59,927 nt of DNA from Candidatus Brocadia sp. (GCA_011525665.1 WYAU01000073.1:1-59927), one strand, 5' to 3'. Shown: positions 1 to 7,591, numbered from the stretch's first letter. Notes: a model not told the origin generated them from the letters alone. Program-made: numbers and translations.

Positions 1-196
1 ATTGCATCTTTACACCCTGTTTTCACCTTCAACCCTCCTCCTGTTGTGTATAATCTGTTCTTTACAAACATCTTATACCATAAACAACAGGGGATTTCTA
101 TCTCTTCGGTGAGAAATCCGGGCTAATCCACATTAGGCAAATTCATTAGTTTTCTTAAGTGAAAGTAATTTTACATCATATACCGGGGGAATTTAG

Positions 197-270
197 CGGC
201 AACGCAGACGGCGTGAAACAGCAAAAATCAGCGGCGGGTATCATTTGTCAGCTGGAGTGACTTGTTAGGC
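197..270 (-). repeat. attC-like recombination site A (degenerate)
   Basis: On the minus strand the stop codon of the antitoxin gene lies inside GCCTAAC followed by AA, which fits the R'' core (RYYYAAC) of an integron attC site at plus positions 264-270. The other end is weak: only GTTGCCG near 197-203 could be R'. It is one of four CTAACAA motifs at or beside the ends of minus-strand small ORFs in the first 1.3 kb, which is the main support. Confidence 0.45.
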
Positions 271-486
271 GCCCCTTTTGCTTTTAATAATTTCAGCCAA
301 TGATCTCAATGCCTGATTTACAGAGTCATGGTCAGGGAAAAACTCTGCAACATCTGGATCAATAACTACAACGTTTGTTCCTTCCTCATATCTTTTTGCA
401 TATTTTTCCTGAATACCTTTGCTGAAATCATATTCTTCAAGCATGTCTGAATCTTTTCGCATTCTCTTCATACTGTTTCCTTTCAT
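265..486 (-). CDS. BrnA-type antitoxin of a type II toxin-antitoxin pair
   Basis: A 73-residue acidic/basic protein whose C-terminal half (VVVIDPDVAEFFPD, then a VNQALRSLAEII helix) looks like the short antitoxins that follow BrnT toxins. It should bind and neutralise the upstream BrnT-like toxin and repress the shared promoter through its C-terminal part; this is family knowledge, not seen directly. It follows the toxin gene and overlaps its 3' end by 50 bases, or by 35 if the internal ATG at 471 (MKRMRK) is used. Overlap and order toxin-then-antitoxin are normal for brnTA. The stop codon sits inside an attC-like GCCTAAC motif, so the pair could be one gene cassette. Confidence 0.75.
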   Translation of the reverse strand: MKGNSMKRMRKDSDMLEEYDFSKGIQEKYAKRYEEGTNVVVIDPDVAEFFPDHDSVNQALRSLAEIIKSKRGA

Positions 487-733
487 TTTTTGTTGCTTTT
501 CTTGCGCTTATTATCGTGATTTTATCTCCTCTTCCTGTATGAACAATTACTAAAAGACGATTTTTACAGGAGTTTCCAATTAAAATGAATCTATCCTCTT
601 CGTTAGAATGCAGAGGATCATAAATCGTTAATGATAAGGTATCTTTAAAAGAAGTGCTTGCCTCATCAAAAGATACACCGTGAATTTTAATGTTCTTTTT
701 TGCCTTGCCTGGATCCCATTCAAATAAAAGCAT
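437..733 (-). CDS. BrnT-family toxin (RelE-like fold ribonuclease)
   Basis: A 98-residue protein with the BrnT signature: FEWDPGKAKKNIKIHGVSFDEAS near the start, a central strand with EEDRFILIGNS, and the C-terminal RxxTKNERKQYEE segment. BrnT toxins are RelE-like ribonucleases that inhibit translation; the partner is the antitoxin encoded just downstream. The start at 733 is preceded by an AT-rich leader with a TATTATAAAT stretch that could serve as the -10 element. About 65 bases upstream lies a perfect GTTAGGC (minus strand), the usual left edge of an integron cassette. The competing minus-strand frame at 628-840 has no family resemblance. Confidence 0.88.
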   Translation of the reverse strand: MLLFEWDPGKAKKNIKIHGVSFDEASTSFKDTLSLTIYDPLHSNEEDRFILIGNSCKNRLLVIVHTGRGDKITIISARKATKNERKQYEENAKRFRHA

Positions 734-798
734 ATTTCGTTATTTATAATAGCTTGCACCGATGAATTTGACGATTGCTGGCAAGAGTTCTTTATCGA

Positions 799-894
799 GC
801 CTAACGGTGAAATTGAAGAGCAACCGCATACGGTGTGCAATGGGCAAACGCAATCGTTCGCGTACCACCCTCAATTAACGATTATTTGTTAAAA
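799..894 (-). repeat. attC-like recombination site B
   Basis: Read on the minus strand, TTTTAAC+AA (plus 888-894) opens the site and a perfect R' GTTAGGC (plus 799-805) closes it 96 bases later. Between them AATTGA (811-816) pairs with TCAATT (871-876), giving the nested inverted repeats of a folded attC. The R'' box deviates at its first base. The BrnT/BrnA pair begins right after this site, as the next cassette would. Confidence 0.5.
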
Positions 895-945
895 CCATTT
901 CGATCTAAGCCTTTATGCAGAACCCGGCCCGATTGCTCAATTTTT

Positions 946-962
946 GGTAGGCGATGCCTACC
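946..962. repeat. Perfect 17-base palindrome
   Basis: GGTAGGCGATGCCTACC is a 7-bp-arm hairpin with a three-base loop. It lies at the end of attC-like site C, and its GCCTACC half is one base from the R' consensus. No T-run follows on either strand, so it is not a simple intrinsic terminator. Confidence 0.7.
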
Positions 963-1013
963 CTACTAAAAAAGTGACCTGTAATTCGATTTCACTGCAC
1001 TGCTTTGTTAGGC
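956..1013 (-). repeat. attC-like recombination site C (degenerate)
   Basis: Minus strand: GCCTAAC+AA (plus 1007-1013) as R'', inner arms AGTGA/TCACT (973-977 with 992-996), and GGTAGGC (956-962) as a one-mismatch R'. The 3' end of the 61-codon ORF runs through R''. The short site and mismatched R' make this the least certain call of the four together with site A. Confidence 0.35.
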
Positions 1014-1177
1014 ATTTTCATTTTTGGCATCAAAGCAAAAAACTGGTCACACTTGTTCTGGACATTATCAAGATTATCTGTCCTAAAAGCTTCTGTGTGC
1101 AATTTCCTACAATCCACTGTAACACAATCAATGGCGGTCTTTTCCCAGGGCCGGAAATCTCGCAACCTCTCAGCCAA
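992..1177 (-). CDS. Small ORF of unknown function in the cassette-like array
   Basis: A 61-codon frame with no recognised family and no transmembrane segment or signal peptide. It contains a mixed Cys/His/Lys-rich stretch and ends ...PNKAVQ, reading through an attC-like R'' box. It may be a whole small cassette gene or the tail of a degraded longer one; there is no clear ribosome binding site before the ATG. Support comes only from its position between two attC-like motifs and its shared orientation with the neighbouring small genes. Confidence 0.3.
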   Translation of the reverse strand: MAERLRDFRPWEKTAIDCVTVDCRKLHTEAFRTDNLDNVQNKCDQFFALMPKMKMPNKAVQ

Positions 1178-1223
1178 ATTAGAAGCAAATCCTATTTATC
1201 TTTATTCTATAATTGTCGGCATT

Positions 1224-1310
1224 TTCTAACGCGGGATTGTGGATGTTATACTCAAATCTGCTAAATTCAGTGGTGTGCAGGAGTATGTCTATAGAAGTGA
1301 GTTGTTAGAC
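1224..1310 (-). repeat. attC-like recombination site D
   Basis: Minus strand: GTCTAAC+AA (plus 1304-1310, a perfect RYYYAAC) contains the stop codon of the antitoxin-like gene. It is matched 87 bases later by GTTAGAA (1224-1230). The outer TCTAAC/GTTAGA and inner GAGTAT (1281-1286)/ATACTC (1248-1253) pairs are perfect 6-base inverted repeats. This is the structurally best of the four sites. Confidence 0.55.
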
Positions 1311-1526
1311 ATTTCTTAAATTAGTTTTACCTTCTGCTATCTCTTTTCTTACACCTTCTGCAATTGATGATAATTCTGATTGTGTATCCTTGAATAAAAT
1401 GTCCCATCGGTTCTCATCTTCTAAATCTGCAATATATTTACGCAGGTGTTCCATAATCCTTTCCTGTTTGTCATCAGGTAATGATTCAATCATTTTTATA
1501 ATTGTTATTATCGTTGCAGATGACAT
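1305..1526 (-). CDS. Orphan type II antitoxin-like protein
   Basis: A 73-residue mostly helical protein. The SLPDDKQERIMEHLRKYIADLEDE stretch, a WDILFKDTQ segment and a basic C-terminal KEIAEGK are the pattern of the small antitoxins that precede RelE/ParE-like toxins in many environmental bacteria and cyanobacteria. No toxin gene follows: the next thing downstream is an attC-like motif that includes the stop codon. Just upstream on the minus strand are a good Shine-Dalgarno (AAAGGAG) and a TATAAT box (plus 1540-1545), so the gene probably has its own promoter. It could instead be the surviving half of a broken pair. Confidence 0.65.
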   Translation of the reverse strand: MSSATIITIIKMIESLPDDKQERIMEHLRKYIADLEDENRWDILFKDTQSELSSIAEGVRKEIAEGKTNLRNV

Positions 1527-1634
1527 GGTTTATCTCCTTTGCATATTATACCAAAAACCCCTTATTCCTCGACCTTATTCAGAATGCTTTTGGACAGCAC
1601 TTGGATTGCTGCAGTACTGCACTGAGAACATCTG

Positions 1635-2828
1635 CTAGCTGCCCAAAAATTTCTCAAACCGGTCAAGCCCCTTTTCAATATTTGTCATAGAGGTCGCATA
1701 GGAAATCCGGATGTATTCATCTGACCCGAAAGGGGCGCCGGGTACAAAGGCGACATGTGCCTTTTCGAGTAACAGGTTTACTAAATCAAAAGAGTTCGTG
1801 ACCGACTGTCCGCCAATCTTCTTTTTGTACAAATCAGACACATTGGGGAAGGCATAAAAGGCCCCTTGCGGAAGTAAACAAGACACCCCCTTTATCTTAT
1901 TAAGCCGCTCAACGGTATATTTCCTTCGTTTATCAAATTCACGAACCATCATCCCTACGGAATCCTGATTGCCCTTCAGTGCCTCTACGCCTGCCAGTTG
2001 GGTAATAGAGTTGGCTCCGGAAGTTGTATGGTCCTGTATGTTGGTTGCTGCCTTGATGATTTCTTCGGGGCCTGCGGCATAACCTAACCGCCAGCCGGTC
2101 ATGGAATAGACCTTTGAAAAACCATTTATTGTAATAACCTTTTTATAACATTCCTCATGAAAAGATGCCGGGCTAAAATGTCGGGCGCCATCGTACAGTA
2201 TCTTTTCGTAAATTTCATCGGAGATGACATAAAGTCCTTTTTCTACGGCAAAGCCAATGATTTCCCGTAGTTCTTTTTCTGTATAAACCATACCTGTCGG
2301 ATTACCGGGGCTGTTTATAAAAAGTAATTTAGATCTTGGTGTGATAACTTTTGCGAGAGACTCTTTGCTAATTTTAAAATGTTCTTTGTCTGTGGTTTTT
2401 AGAAATACCGGTGTTGCACCCGCCATGATCACCATTTCCGGATAACTTACCCAATAGGGTGTGGGAATGATAGCCTCGTCTCCGGTGTCACATAAAACGA
2501 GCACAATATTCAGAATGGCTTGTTTTGCTCCGGCAGATACAATAATCTGTGGGGGATTATATTTTAAGTGATTTTCCTTGAAAAGTTTTTCGCAAATGGC
2601 TTCCTTTAATACCGGTGCGCCTGCGGTAGGGGTGTATTTCGTGTAGCCGTCTTTAATTGCCTTAATGGCTGCATTTTTAACATTTTCCGGTGTGTCAAAG
2701 TCAGGTTCTCCTGCGCCAAAGCCAATTACATCAACGCCTTTTGCCGCGAGTTGTTTGGCCCTGGCGGTGATGGCAAGCGTTGCCGATGTCTTTACCTCCC
2801 TGGCAATCCTGGATAACGCCATATACAA
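1635..2828 (-). CDS. aspC: Class I/II aminotransferase, aspartate aminotransferase type
   Basis: A cytosolic fold-type I PLP enzyme of the AspB/AspC group, moving amino groups between aspartate (or prephenate/aromatic acids) and 2-oxoglutarate. Visible family marks are the GFGAGEPDFDTP substrate loop near residue 35, YTPTAG, SPGNPTG near 170, the PLP-lysine segment NGFSKVYSMTGWRLGY near 235, and the C-terminal RISYATS. Length (about 397) is normal. The start may be the first Met or the Met three codons later (MALSRIAREVK), which matches homologues better. Substrate preference cannot be read from the sequence. It stands alone, downstream of a repeat-rich gap. Confidence 0.93.
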   Translation of the reverse strand: MYMALSRIAREVKTSATLAITARAKQLAAKGVDVIGFGAGEPDFDTPENVKNAAIKAIKDGYTKYTPTAGAPVLKEAICEKLFKENHLKYNPPQIIVSAGAKQAILNIVLVLCDTGDEAIIPTPYWVSYPEMVIMAGATPVFLKTTDKEHFKISKESLAKVITPRSKLLFINSPGNPTGMVYTEKELREIIGFAVEKGLYVISDEIYEKILYDGARHFSPASFHEECYKKVITINGFSKVYSMTGWRLGYAAGPEEIIKAATNIQDHTTSGANSITQLAGVEALKGNQDSVGMMVREFDKRRKYTVERLNKIKGVSCLLPQGAFYAFPNVSDLYKKKIGGQSVTNSFDLVNLLLEKAHVAFVPGAPFGSDEYIRISYATSMTNIEKGLDRFEKFLGS

Positions 2829-2946
2829 ATGTCTCCTTTTCTAATAATATTCTTTTTCCTGTAAATAAAATAATCTCAGAGAAGCTGAGACCCTGAGAAT
2901 AGAAGTTAAAATACTAGCGAGGCAAAGCCTCAGACCAATAAAAACA

Positions 2947-3049
2947 TTTAAAACCACAGATTTCGCAGATTACACAGATTCTGGATTTTGAATTCCACAG
3001 ATTAGTGAGATTTTTATCTGTGAAATCTGTGTAATCTGTGGTTTTAAAA
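2947..3049. repeat. Inverted repeat pair of the CACAGATT type
   Basis: A left copy (2947-2980) reading AAACCACAGATTTCGCAG and a right copy (3016-3049) with the reverse complement TCTGTGTAATCTGTGGTTTT face each other about 35 bases apart. Each arm is internally repetitive in 9- to 10-base steps (CAGATT). The pair resembles those flanking the GxxExxY gene relics at 6.1 and 49.2 kb, but nothing is left between the arms here. Confidence 0.7.
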
Positions 3050-3055
3050 CGTTGC

Positions 3056-4477
3056 TTATTCCAAAAACATTTTGTCTGGATTTAATATGCCCTTTGGATC
3101 CAGCAGATGTTTAATGCCTTTCATGATTTGCAATTCTTGCGGTGGCACTTCAAGTGACAAATATCTTGATTTTACATTTCCTATTCCGTGTTCTCCTGAA
3201 ATTGTCCCACCAAGTTCGACGGTATTGCGGAGAATTTCCTCAATCATTCTTTCTGCCAATATCTGTTGCTGTTCTCCTTCGTGGTACATAACATTCACGT
3301 GAATATTGCCATCCCCTATATGCCCGAAGGAAGCGACTTTTAAGGAGAGATACCGTTTATTGATATCATTTATCCTATGCAACATTTCTAGTATCTGGCT
3401 TCTTGGGACGCAGATGTCTTCATTGATTTTATAAGGGGCTATGTGATAAAGTGCCGGAGAGATGGCGCGTCTTACCTCCCAGAGTGCGTCCCGTTCCTGA
3501 GGATTTTTTGCGGAACTTACCTTCAGGGCATGATTTTTGGCGACAATTTTCTCGGTAAGAGAAACTTCCGCTTTAACACTGGTATCTTTTCCATCAATAT
3601 CTATGAGCAAAATGGCATTCACTTCTGCAGGGATTTGAATTTCCTGCTTATATCCCTTAACACAGTCGATGCTTGATTTATCAATAAATTCGAGCGCCCG
3701 GGGCAAGAGACCGTTGGAGATAATCTGGTTTGCGGCCAGAACCGCATCCTGCGGTTCCGTAAAAAAGACCAGAAGCGTCTCAATCTTTTCCGGGAGGGGA
3801 AGCAGTTTTACCGTGATCTGTGTGAAAACTCCCAGCGTGCCTTCTGAACCAACAAACAGACGGGTGAGATCGTAACCCGTTACGCTCTTCAGTGTCTTGC
3901 GCCCCGTATGGATGATGCTCCCATCGGCAAGGACAACCTCCAGCGAGAGGATATAATCCCGTGTAACACCATATTTTAAGCCAGTGATACCGCCTGAACA
4001 CTCAGCCACATTTCCGCCTATGGTAGAGAATGGGGCACTGGCAGGGTCTGGCGGATAAAAAAGCTTATATTTGGCTACCTCTGTTTGTAATGTTTGGGTG
4101 ACAACTCCCGGTTCCACCGTAGCAGTAAGGTCTTCAGGAATGATCTCCCGTATGTGATTCATTCGGGTAAAGTCTAATACAATCCCCCCTTTTACGGGTA
4201 CAGCGCCACCGGTAAGCCCTGAGCCGGCGCCCCTGGGATAAATGGGTATTTCATGCTCATTTGCAAACCGTAATATGTCGGAAACATGCCGGGTAGACTG
4301 CGGTCGCGCAACAACATCCGGTACGTATTTTTGTTTGGAGCCATCGTAAGAATAACATATCCGGTCTTCCAGTGCGTGAAGCACATTTTCCTTTCCGATG
4401 AGCCGGTTTAGCTCATTTGTCAATTCGGTCGTTTTTGACTTTTTAACGGTAGTCGTGTTCATGTTTAGGAATTTCAT
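3056..4477 (-). CDS. glcD: FAD-linked oxidase, glycolate oxidase subunit GlcD type
   Basis: A flavoprotein oxidising glycolate, D-lactate or a similar 2-hydroxy acid. The N-terminal FAD-binding domain shows YPRGAGSGLTGGAVP and the GGNVAECSGGITGLKYGVTRDY segment. The C-terminal FAD-oxidase domain ends with the typical GHIGDGNIHVN and SGEHGIGNVK motifs. The frame is open to 4552, but its first codons come from a C/G-rich dispersed repeat. I place the start at 4477 (MKFLNM), preceded by AAGGGGG; 4462 (MNTTTVK) is the alternative. No glcE or glcF neighbour is present, so the electron acceptor is unknown. Homologues also include D-lactate dehydrogenases. Confidence 0.9.
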   Translation of the reverse strand: MKFLNMNTTTVKKSKTTELTNELNRLIGKENVLHALEDRICYSYDGSKQKYVPDVVARPQSTRHVSDILRFANEHEIPIYPRGAGSGLTGGAVPVKGGIVLDFTRMNHIREIIPEDLTATVEPGVVTQTLQTEVAKYKLFYPPDPASAPFSTIGGNVAECSGGITGLKYGVTRDYILSLEVVLADGSIIHTGRKTLKSVTGYDLTRLFVGSEGTLGVFTQITVKLLPLPEKIETLLVFFTEPQDAVLAANQIISNGLLPRALEFIDKSSIDCVKGYKQEIQIPAEVNAILLIDIDGKDTSVKAEVSLTEKIVAKNHALKVSSAKNPQERDALWEVRRAISPALYHIAPYKINEDICVPRSQILEMLHRINDINKRYLSLKVASFGHIGDGNIHVNVMYHEGEQQQILAERMIEEILRNTVELGGTISGEHGIGNVKSRYLSLEVPPQELQIMKGIKHLLDPKGILNPDKMFLE

Positions 4478-4478
4478 T

Positions 4479-4517
4479 ACCCCCTTGATCTCCCCGTTTA
4501 AGGGGGAAACCGGGGAA
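4479..4517. repeat. C/G-rich dispersed palindrome, copy 1
   Basis: ACCCCCTTGATCTCCCCG followed by TTTAAGGGGGAAACC gives opposing C and G runs around AT. The same design (ACCCCCTT ... AAGGGGGAAAT) recurs at 35281, 38962 and inside lnt at 42214, with a related palindrome (TTTCCCTTTGGCAAAGGGAAA) at about 4618-4640. This copy supplies the upstream region, and possibly the ribosome binding site, of glcD. Confidence 0.65.
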
Positions 4518-4540
4518 AGAGTCGCCGAAGGCCTAATTTT
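4518..4540. repeat. Dispersed motif AGTCGCCGAAGGCCTAATT
   Basis: The 19-base string AGTCGCCGAAGGCCTAATT occurs here directly next to a C/G-rich palindrome. It recurs in reverse complement immediately upstream of nrdJ (14594-14615), with a degenerate third copy at 14666-14688. Function unknown. Confidence 0.6.
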
Positions 4541-4552
4541 AAGGGATTTCAT

Positions 4553-4901
4553 ACCCTTGGTAGGCCAAATACTTATGGGTGTTTACTTTATTAAATTTGG
4601 AGAAATAAGTCAAATCCTTTTCCCTTTGGCAAAGGGAAAGAAAAGTTACCCCGGAGGGCAGATGAGGTGAGATTGATAAAGTGGAAATGAAGTGAGAAGT
4701 TTTCGGGATAAAATAATAACTCTTTTATGTTGCAAAAATAGAGTCAACCGCCTCGATGGTTTCGGTGTGCCCCCCACACATAAACCCTATATCCCCATGC
4801 TGCTTTGTTTCGGCGAAAGGAGGCTCACTGAAACATCTAAAAAGCTTCCGGAAATGGAGTTGCTACCGTGATATGCCGCTGTGTTGGAATCCCGGACATG
4901 G
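4553..4901. other. Gene-free stretch upstream of glcD and downstream of mnmA
   Basis: I see no coding frame with family resemblance. It holds a short palindrome around 4618-4640 (CCCTTTGGCAAAGGG core). It separates the end of mnmA (minus strand) from the start of glcD, so the glcD promoter should lie here, but I cannot point to convincing -35/-10 boxes. Confidence 0.5.
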
Positions 4902-5987
4902 CTAAACAGTTTCCTTGGTTTTCCTTTCTATCCACCCCCCTCCGATGACAGTGTCATTATCATAAAAAACAACTGCCTGTCCTGGAGTAATGGCCCTCTG
5001 TGGCTCTTTGAACACGACACATACCTTATCTGGTTCGTAAGGATATACGGTAGCATGTGCCGGGACGTGATTGTATCGTATCTTTGCCTGGACGTTCATC
5101 GGTGTATCAAGGTTATCAAAAGATATCCAATTGAGAGTTGACGCCATCAATTCTTCTTCCAGAAGTTCGTCGTCGGTACCAATAACAACCGTATTTTCCC
5201 GCGGATTAATATCAATGACATATCGTGGAGTACCCAGGGCAACGCCGAGTCCCTTACGCTGTCCAATAGTAAAGAAGGGCGCCCCGGGGTGTCTTCCCAG
5301 AATATTTCCCCGCGTATCCTTGAGAAGTCCGGGAGTTATACAATCTCCGAACCTTTCGTATAACAGGGTGTGGTAATTGTTGTCCAGCACAAAACAGATA
5401 TCCTGGCTTTCCGGTTTGTCCTTGGTTTTTAAGTTCAAGTCCCTTGCCACTTGCCGTACTGACTCCTTGGTCACCATGCCTAATGGAAAGAGGGTTCTTG
5501 AGAGTTGTTCCTGAGTTAACGAGAACAGCACGTATGATTGGTCTTTACGGGTGTCAATGCCCTTTTTGAGGAGATACCTGTCCTTTGACTTTTCTACCTG
5601 TGCGTAGTGTCCGGTGGCGACAAAGTCGGCATTCAGCATCCTGGAGAAATCCAGTAACCTGCCAAATTTGAGTTCCTGATTGCAGAGAATACACGGGTTG
5701 GGTGTCCTGCCATTGAGGTATTCGGTGCAAAAGGTATCAATGATGCGATCAAAGGCGTCCTTAAAGTTTAAGACATGAAATTGAATACCCAGTTGGTCCG
5801 CTACGGTACGGGCGTCGTTGGCATCCTCAAGGCTGCAGCAGACCTTTGTCTTTGTTATTGCATCGAGTTTATCAATGCCCAGACGCATGAAGAGGCCAAT
5901 GACCTCATAGCCTTGCTCTACCAAAAAATGTGCGGCAACGCTACTATCAACGCCGCCGCTCATGGCAATAACTACTTTTGTCGTCAT
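4902..5987 (-). CDS. mnmA: tRNA-uridine 2-sulfurtransferase MnmA
   Basis: Thiolates U34 of tRNA-Lys/Glu/Gln using ATP and persulfide sulfur. It shows the PP-loop ATP-binding motif SGGVDSS near residue 10, the two catalytic cysteines in NPCILCNQELKFG (about 105) and ESQDICFV (about 205), the GQRKGLG motif and a C-terminal beta-barrel (FYDNDTVIGGGWI). Length (361) is normal. The sulfur donor chain would be supplied by a cysteine desulfurase; NifS-like and TusA-like proteins are encoded near 51-53 kb in this window, but a link is only inferred. Confidence 0.96.
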   Translation of the reverse strand: MTTKVVIAMSGGVDSSVAAHFLVEQGYEVIGLFMRLGIDKLDAITKTKVCCSLEDANDARTVADQLGIQFHVLNFKDAFDRIIDTFCTEYLNGRTPNPCILCNQELKFGRLLDFSRMLNADFVATGHYAQVEKSKDRYLLKKGIDTRKDQSYVLFSLTQEQLSRTLFPLGMVTKESVRQVARDLNLKTKDKPESQDICFVLDNNYHTLLYERFGDCITPGLLKDTRGNILGRHPGAPFFTIGQRKGLGVALGTPRYVIDINPRENTVVIGTDDELLEEELMASTLNWISFDNLDTPMNVQAKIRYNHVPAHATVYPYEPDKVCVVFKEPQRAITPGQAVVFYDNDTVIGGGWIERKTKETV

Positions 5988-6007
5988 AATATTAAAGATA
6001 ACTTTTA

Positions 6008-6295
6008 GCCACAGAGTTCACAGAGAATACTGAGTTATAAAGAAATTCGTTTAATTCCGCCAATAAGCCTACCTTCACCGAAATTAATAAGCAATGTACG
6101 TTTAAGTCCTGTATTCTTATAATTCCTTCCGCCGTTCAAAGTGAAAATTCATGACATAGTGCTTCTTCATAGATTGATTCCAGTATGCCTGGTCCTAAGA
6201 CACGATGAACTTCTATAGCAGCCGAGATAATCTTTTCTGTTAGCAAATCCATTATATTTACATCTCTGTGCTTTCTGTGTCCTCTGTGGCAAAGC
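6008..6295. mobile_element. Inverted-repeat-flanked GxxExxY element (decayed)
   Basis: The left arm GCCACAGAGTTCACAGAGAA (from 6008) and the right arm, whose reverse complement is GCCACAGAGGACACAGAAAG (6268-6290), face each other around a broken GxxExxY gene. The arms are short tandemly imperfect CACAGAG steps. The second GxxExxY relic at 48.99-49.41 kb is likewise enclosed by inverted repeats of another sequence, which suggests gene and repeats travel together. No transposase is visible, so calling it mobile is an inference. Confidence 0.45.
6035..6252 (-). pseudogene. GxxExxY-family protein relic with internal deletion
   Basis: From an ATG at 6252 the frame gives [20 protein letters not shown] followed by [18 protein letters not shown], then a stop at about 6136. 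This is the N-terminal part of the GxxExxY family (TIGR04256, PD-(D/E)XK-like). Beyond it, in another phase, NYKNTGLKRTLLINFGEGRL and IGGIKRISL match the family's C-terminal end, closing at 6035. The middle, including the putative nuclease residues, is gone (normal length is about 125-130 residues). It was found by translating the gap, and no intact reading frame remains. Confidence 0.75.
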
Positions 6296-6306
6296 GTTTA
6301 TTGCAA

Positions 6307-7116
6307 TCAAAGTTTAAGTGGCACGGGGGTAAAGGATACGAAAAATATGATGAACAGGATAATGCCGAGTATCCTGCGTTTAGGGTCGAGTGTGGAGTGT
6401 TCGTCTATAGGGGCGGGATGACGGAATCCAAAAAGCAGGAGCAGTACGGCAAAGACCATCCATCCCGGATAGAGGAGTATGGCAATGACGCAAAAAATAA
6501 AGATCCCCGCGGTGTAAACAATTTTGCTTTTTTTGCCCAACAAAGCGTACATAACATGCCCGCCGTCGAGCTGGCCGATGGGAAGCAGATTAAGTGCCGT
6601 AACAAATAATCCTGCCCACCCAGCAAAGGCGACAGGGTGAAGATAGATATCCATACCCTCCGGGAGATTTCCCAGGACGAGTTTGGCAATAACGGAAAAC
6701 AAGATTGGTTCTCCAAGTCCGAGGTAATTTGAGGTGTCGCTGGGTACAGGGCGCACATCTGAAAGGACGAGCCCGATGATGATCGCAGGGATGGAAAACA
6801 AGAGTCCAATCAGGGGGCCTGCCGCGCCGATGTCAAACAATGCCCTCTTGTCGGGAATAAGCCCCTTCATCTTGATCACTGCGCCAAAGGTGCCGAACGG
6901 GGGGAACGGAAGGGGCAGAAAATAGGGCATAGTCGCCTCAACATGATATTTCCGGCACATGAAAAAGTGACCCAATTCGTGGGAAAGCAGGATCGTCATT
7001 ATGGTGACGGAGTACCATGGCCCATTAACATAATACGTGGTTAAAAACGTTGCTATGAAGAGCAAGACATGGATGCGGGCCTTGCCGAAGAAGTTTGCTG
7101 GTGTAAGCGATTCCAT
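6307..7116 (-). CDS. Site-2 protease family (M50) membrane metalloprotease
   Basis: A polytopic membrane protease of 269 residues. The zinc motif HELGH lies near residue 46 at the end of the first hydrophobic segments, and the second metal ligand in NLLPIGQLDGGHV lies near residue 185, both characteristic of M50 peptidases. Several further hydrophobic stretches follow (e.g. residues 90-115, 205-245). There is no PDZ domain, so it resembles the compact archaeal/bacterial S2P homologues rather than RseP. The substrate is unknown; related enzymes cleave membrane-anchored regulators or signal peptides. The gene stands alone, upstream of the GxxExxY relic. Confidence 0.92.
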   Translation of the reverse strand: MESLTPANFFGKARIHVLLFIATFLTTYYVNGPWYSVTIMTILLSHELGHFFMCRKYHVEATMPYFLPLPFPPFGTFGAVIKMKGLIPDKRALFDIGAAGPLIGLLFSIPAIIIGLVLSDVRPVPSDTSNYLGLGEPILFSVIAKLVLGNLPEGMDIYLHPVAFAGWAGLFVTALNLLPIGQLDGGHVMYALLGKKSKIVYTAGIFIFCVIAILLYPGWMVFAVLLLLFGFRHPAPIDEHSTLDPKRRILGIILFIIFFVSFTPVPLKL

Positions 7117-7591
7117 AATGGTAAAATAATATCAAAAAAAGGCCTCAAATTCAAACGGTATTTGAATGCCTTCCGAATGAGATTGCCCTTGAAAGCAGAA
7201 TAATAAAAAATGGGAAGAAACAGCAGCATGTACATCTTCACGGTACACACAATCGATCCTTTGTAACGCAGGAAGAGGTTTGCTCTGTCTTGACTTCAGG
7301 GTTTCGGAGTATTCAGAAAAACCGTCTCAGAATATGGGTTATCTCCATCTGCATCAGTAATATTTATGTCGCTTTATTTATGCAATGGTATATAATACCC
7401 AAAATTAGGTTTTACCGCGCTGCGTAGCGCGAACTTCAGTTCGCGGAATAGTGATATAACTGATATAAATGTCATGCTCCATGTCCCGACTTGTCCGAGT
7501 TCTGGATGTTTTACGAAAAAATAAATTGTTACGAAATTACCAATTATGATTTGCTGCATACAAAAGCAATTTGAATCTGAATTAAAATAAT
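7117..7591. other. Gene-free stretch with two strong hairpins
   Basis: No frame here resembles a known protein. It contains two adjoining perfect hairpins: GCGCT/AGCGC (7417-7430), and an 18-base palindrome CGCGAACTTCAGTTCGCG (7428-7445). The two share bases 7428-7430 and so could switch. The region lies between the divergent M50 protease gene and the amidohydrolase group and should hold both promoters. Confidence 0.5.

Noticed and set aside
628-840. Minus-strand 70-codon frame over brnT and the first attC-like site
   Set aside because: It overlaps a clear toxin gene in another phase, crosses the GTTAGGC box and resembles no family.
946-962. Intrinsic terminator at the 17-base palindrome
   Set aside because: No T-run follows on either strand; it better fits the end of attC-like site C.
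944-1264. Plus-strand 106-codon frame
   Set aside because: Runs opposite to all genes here, across attC-like motifs, with no family resemblance.
2947-3049. CRISPR array
   Set aside because: The CAGATT steps form one inverted pair with internal imperfect repetition, not regularly spaced direct repeats with unique spacers. No cas genes are in the window.
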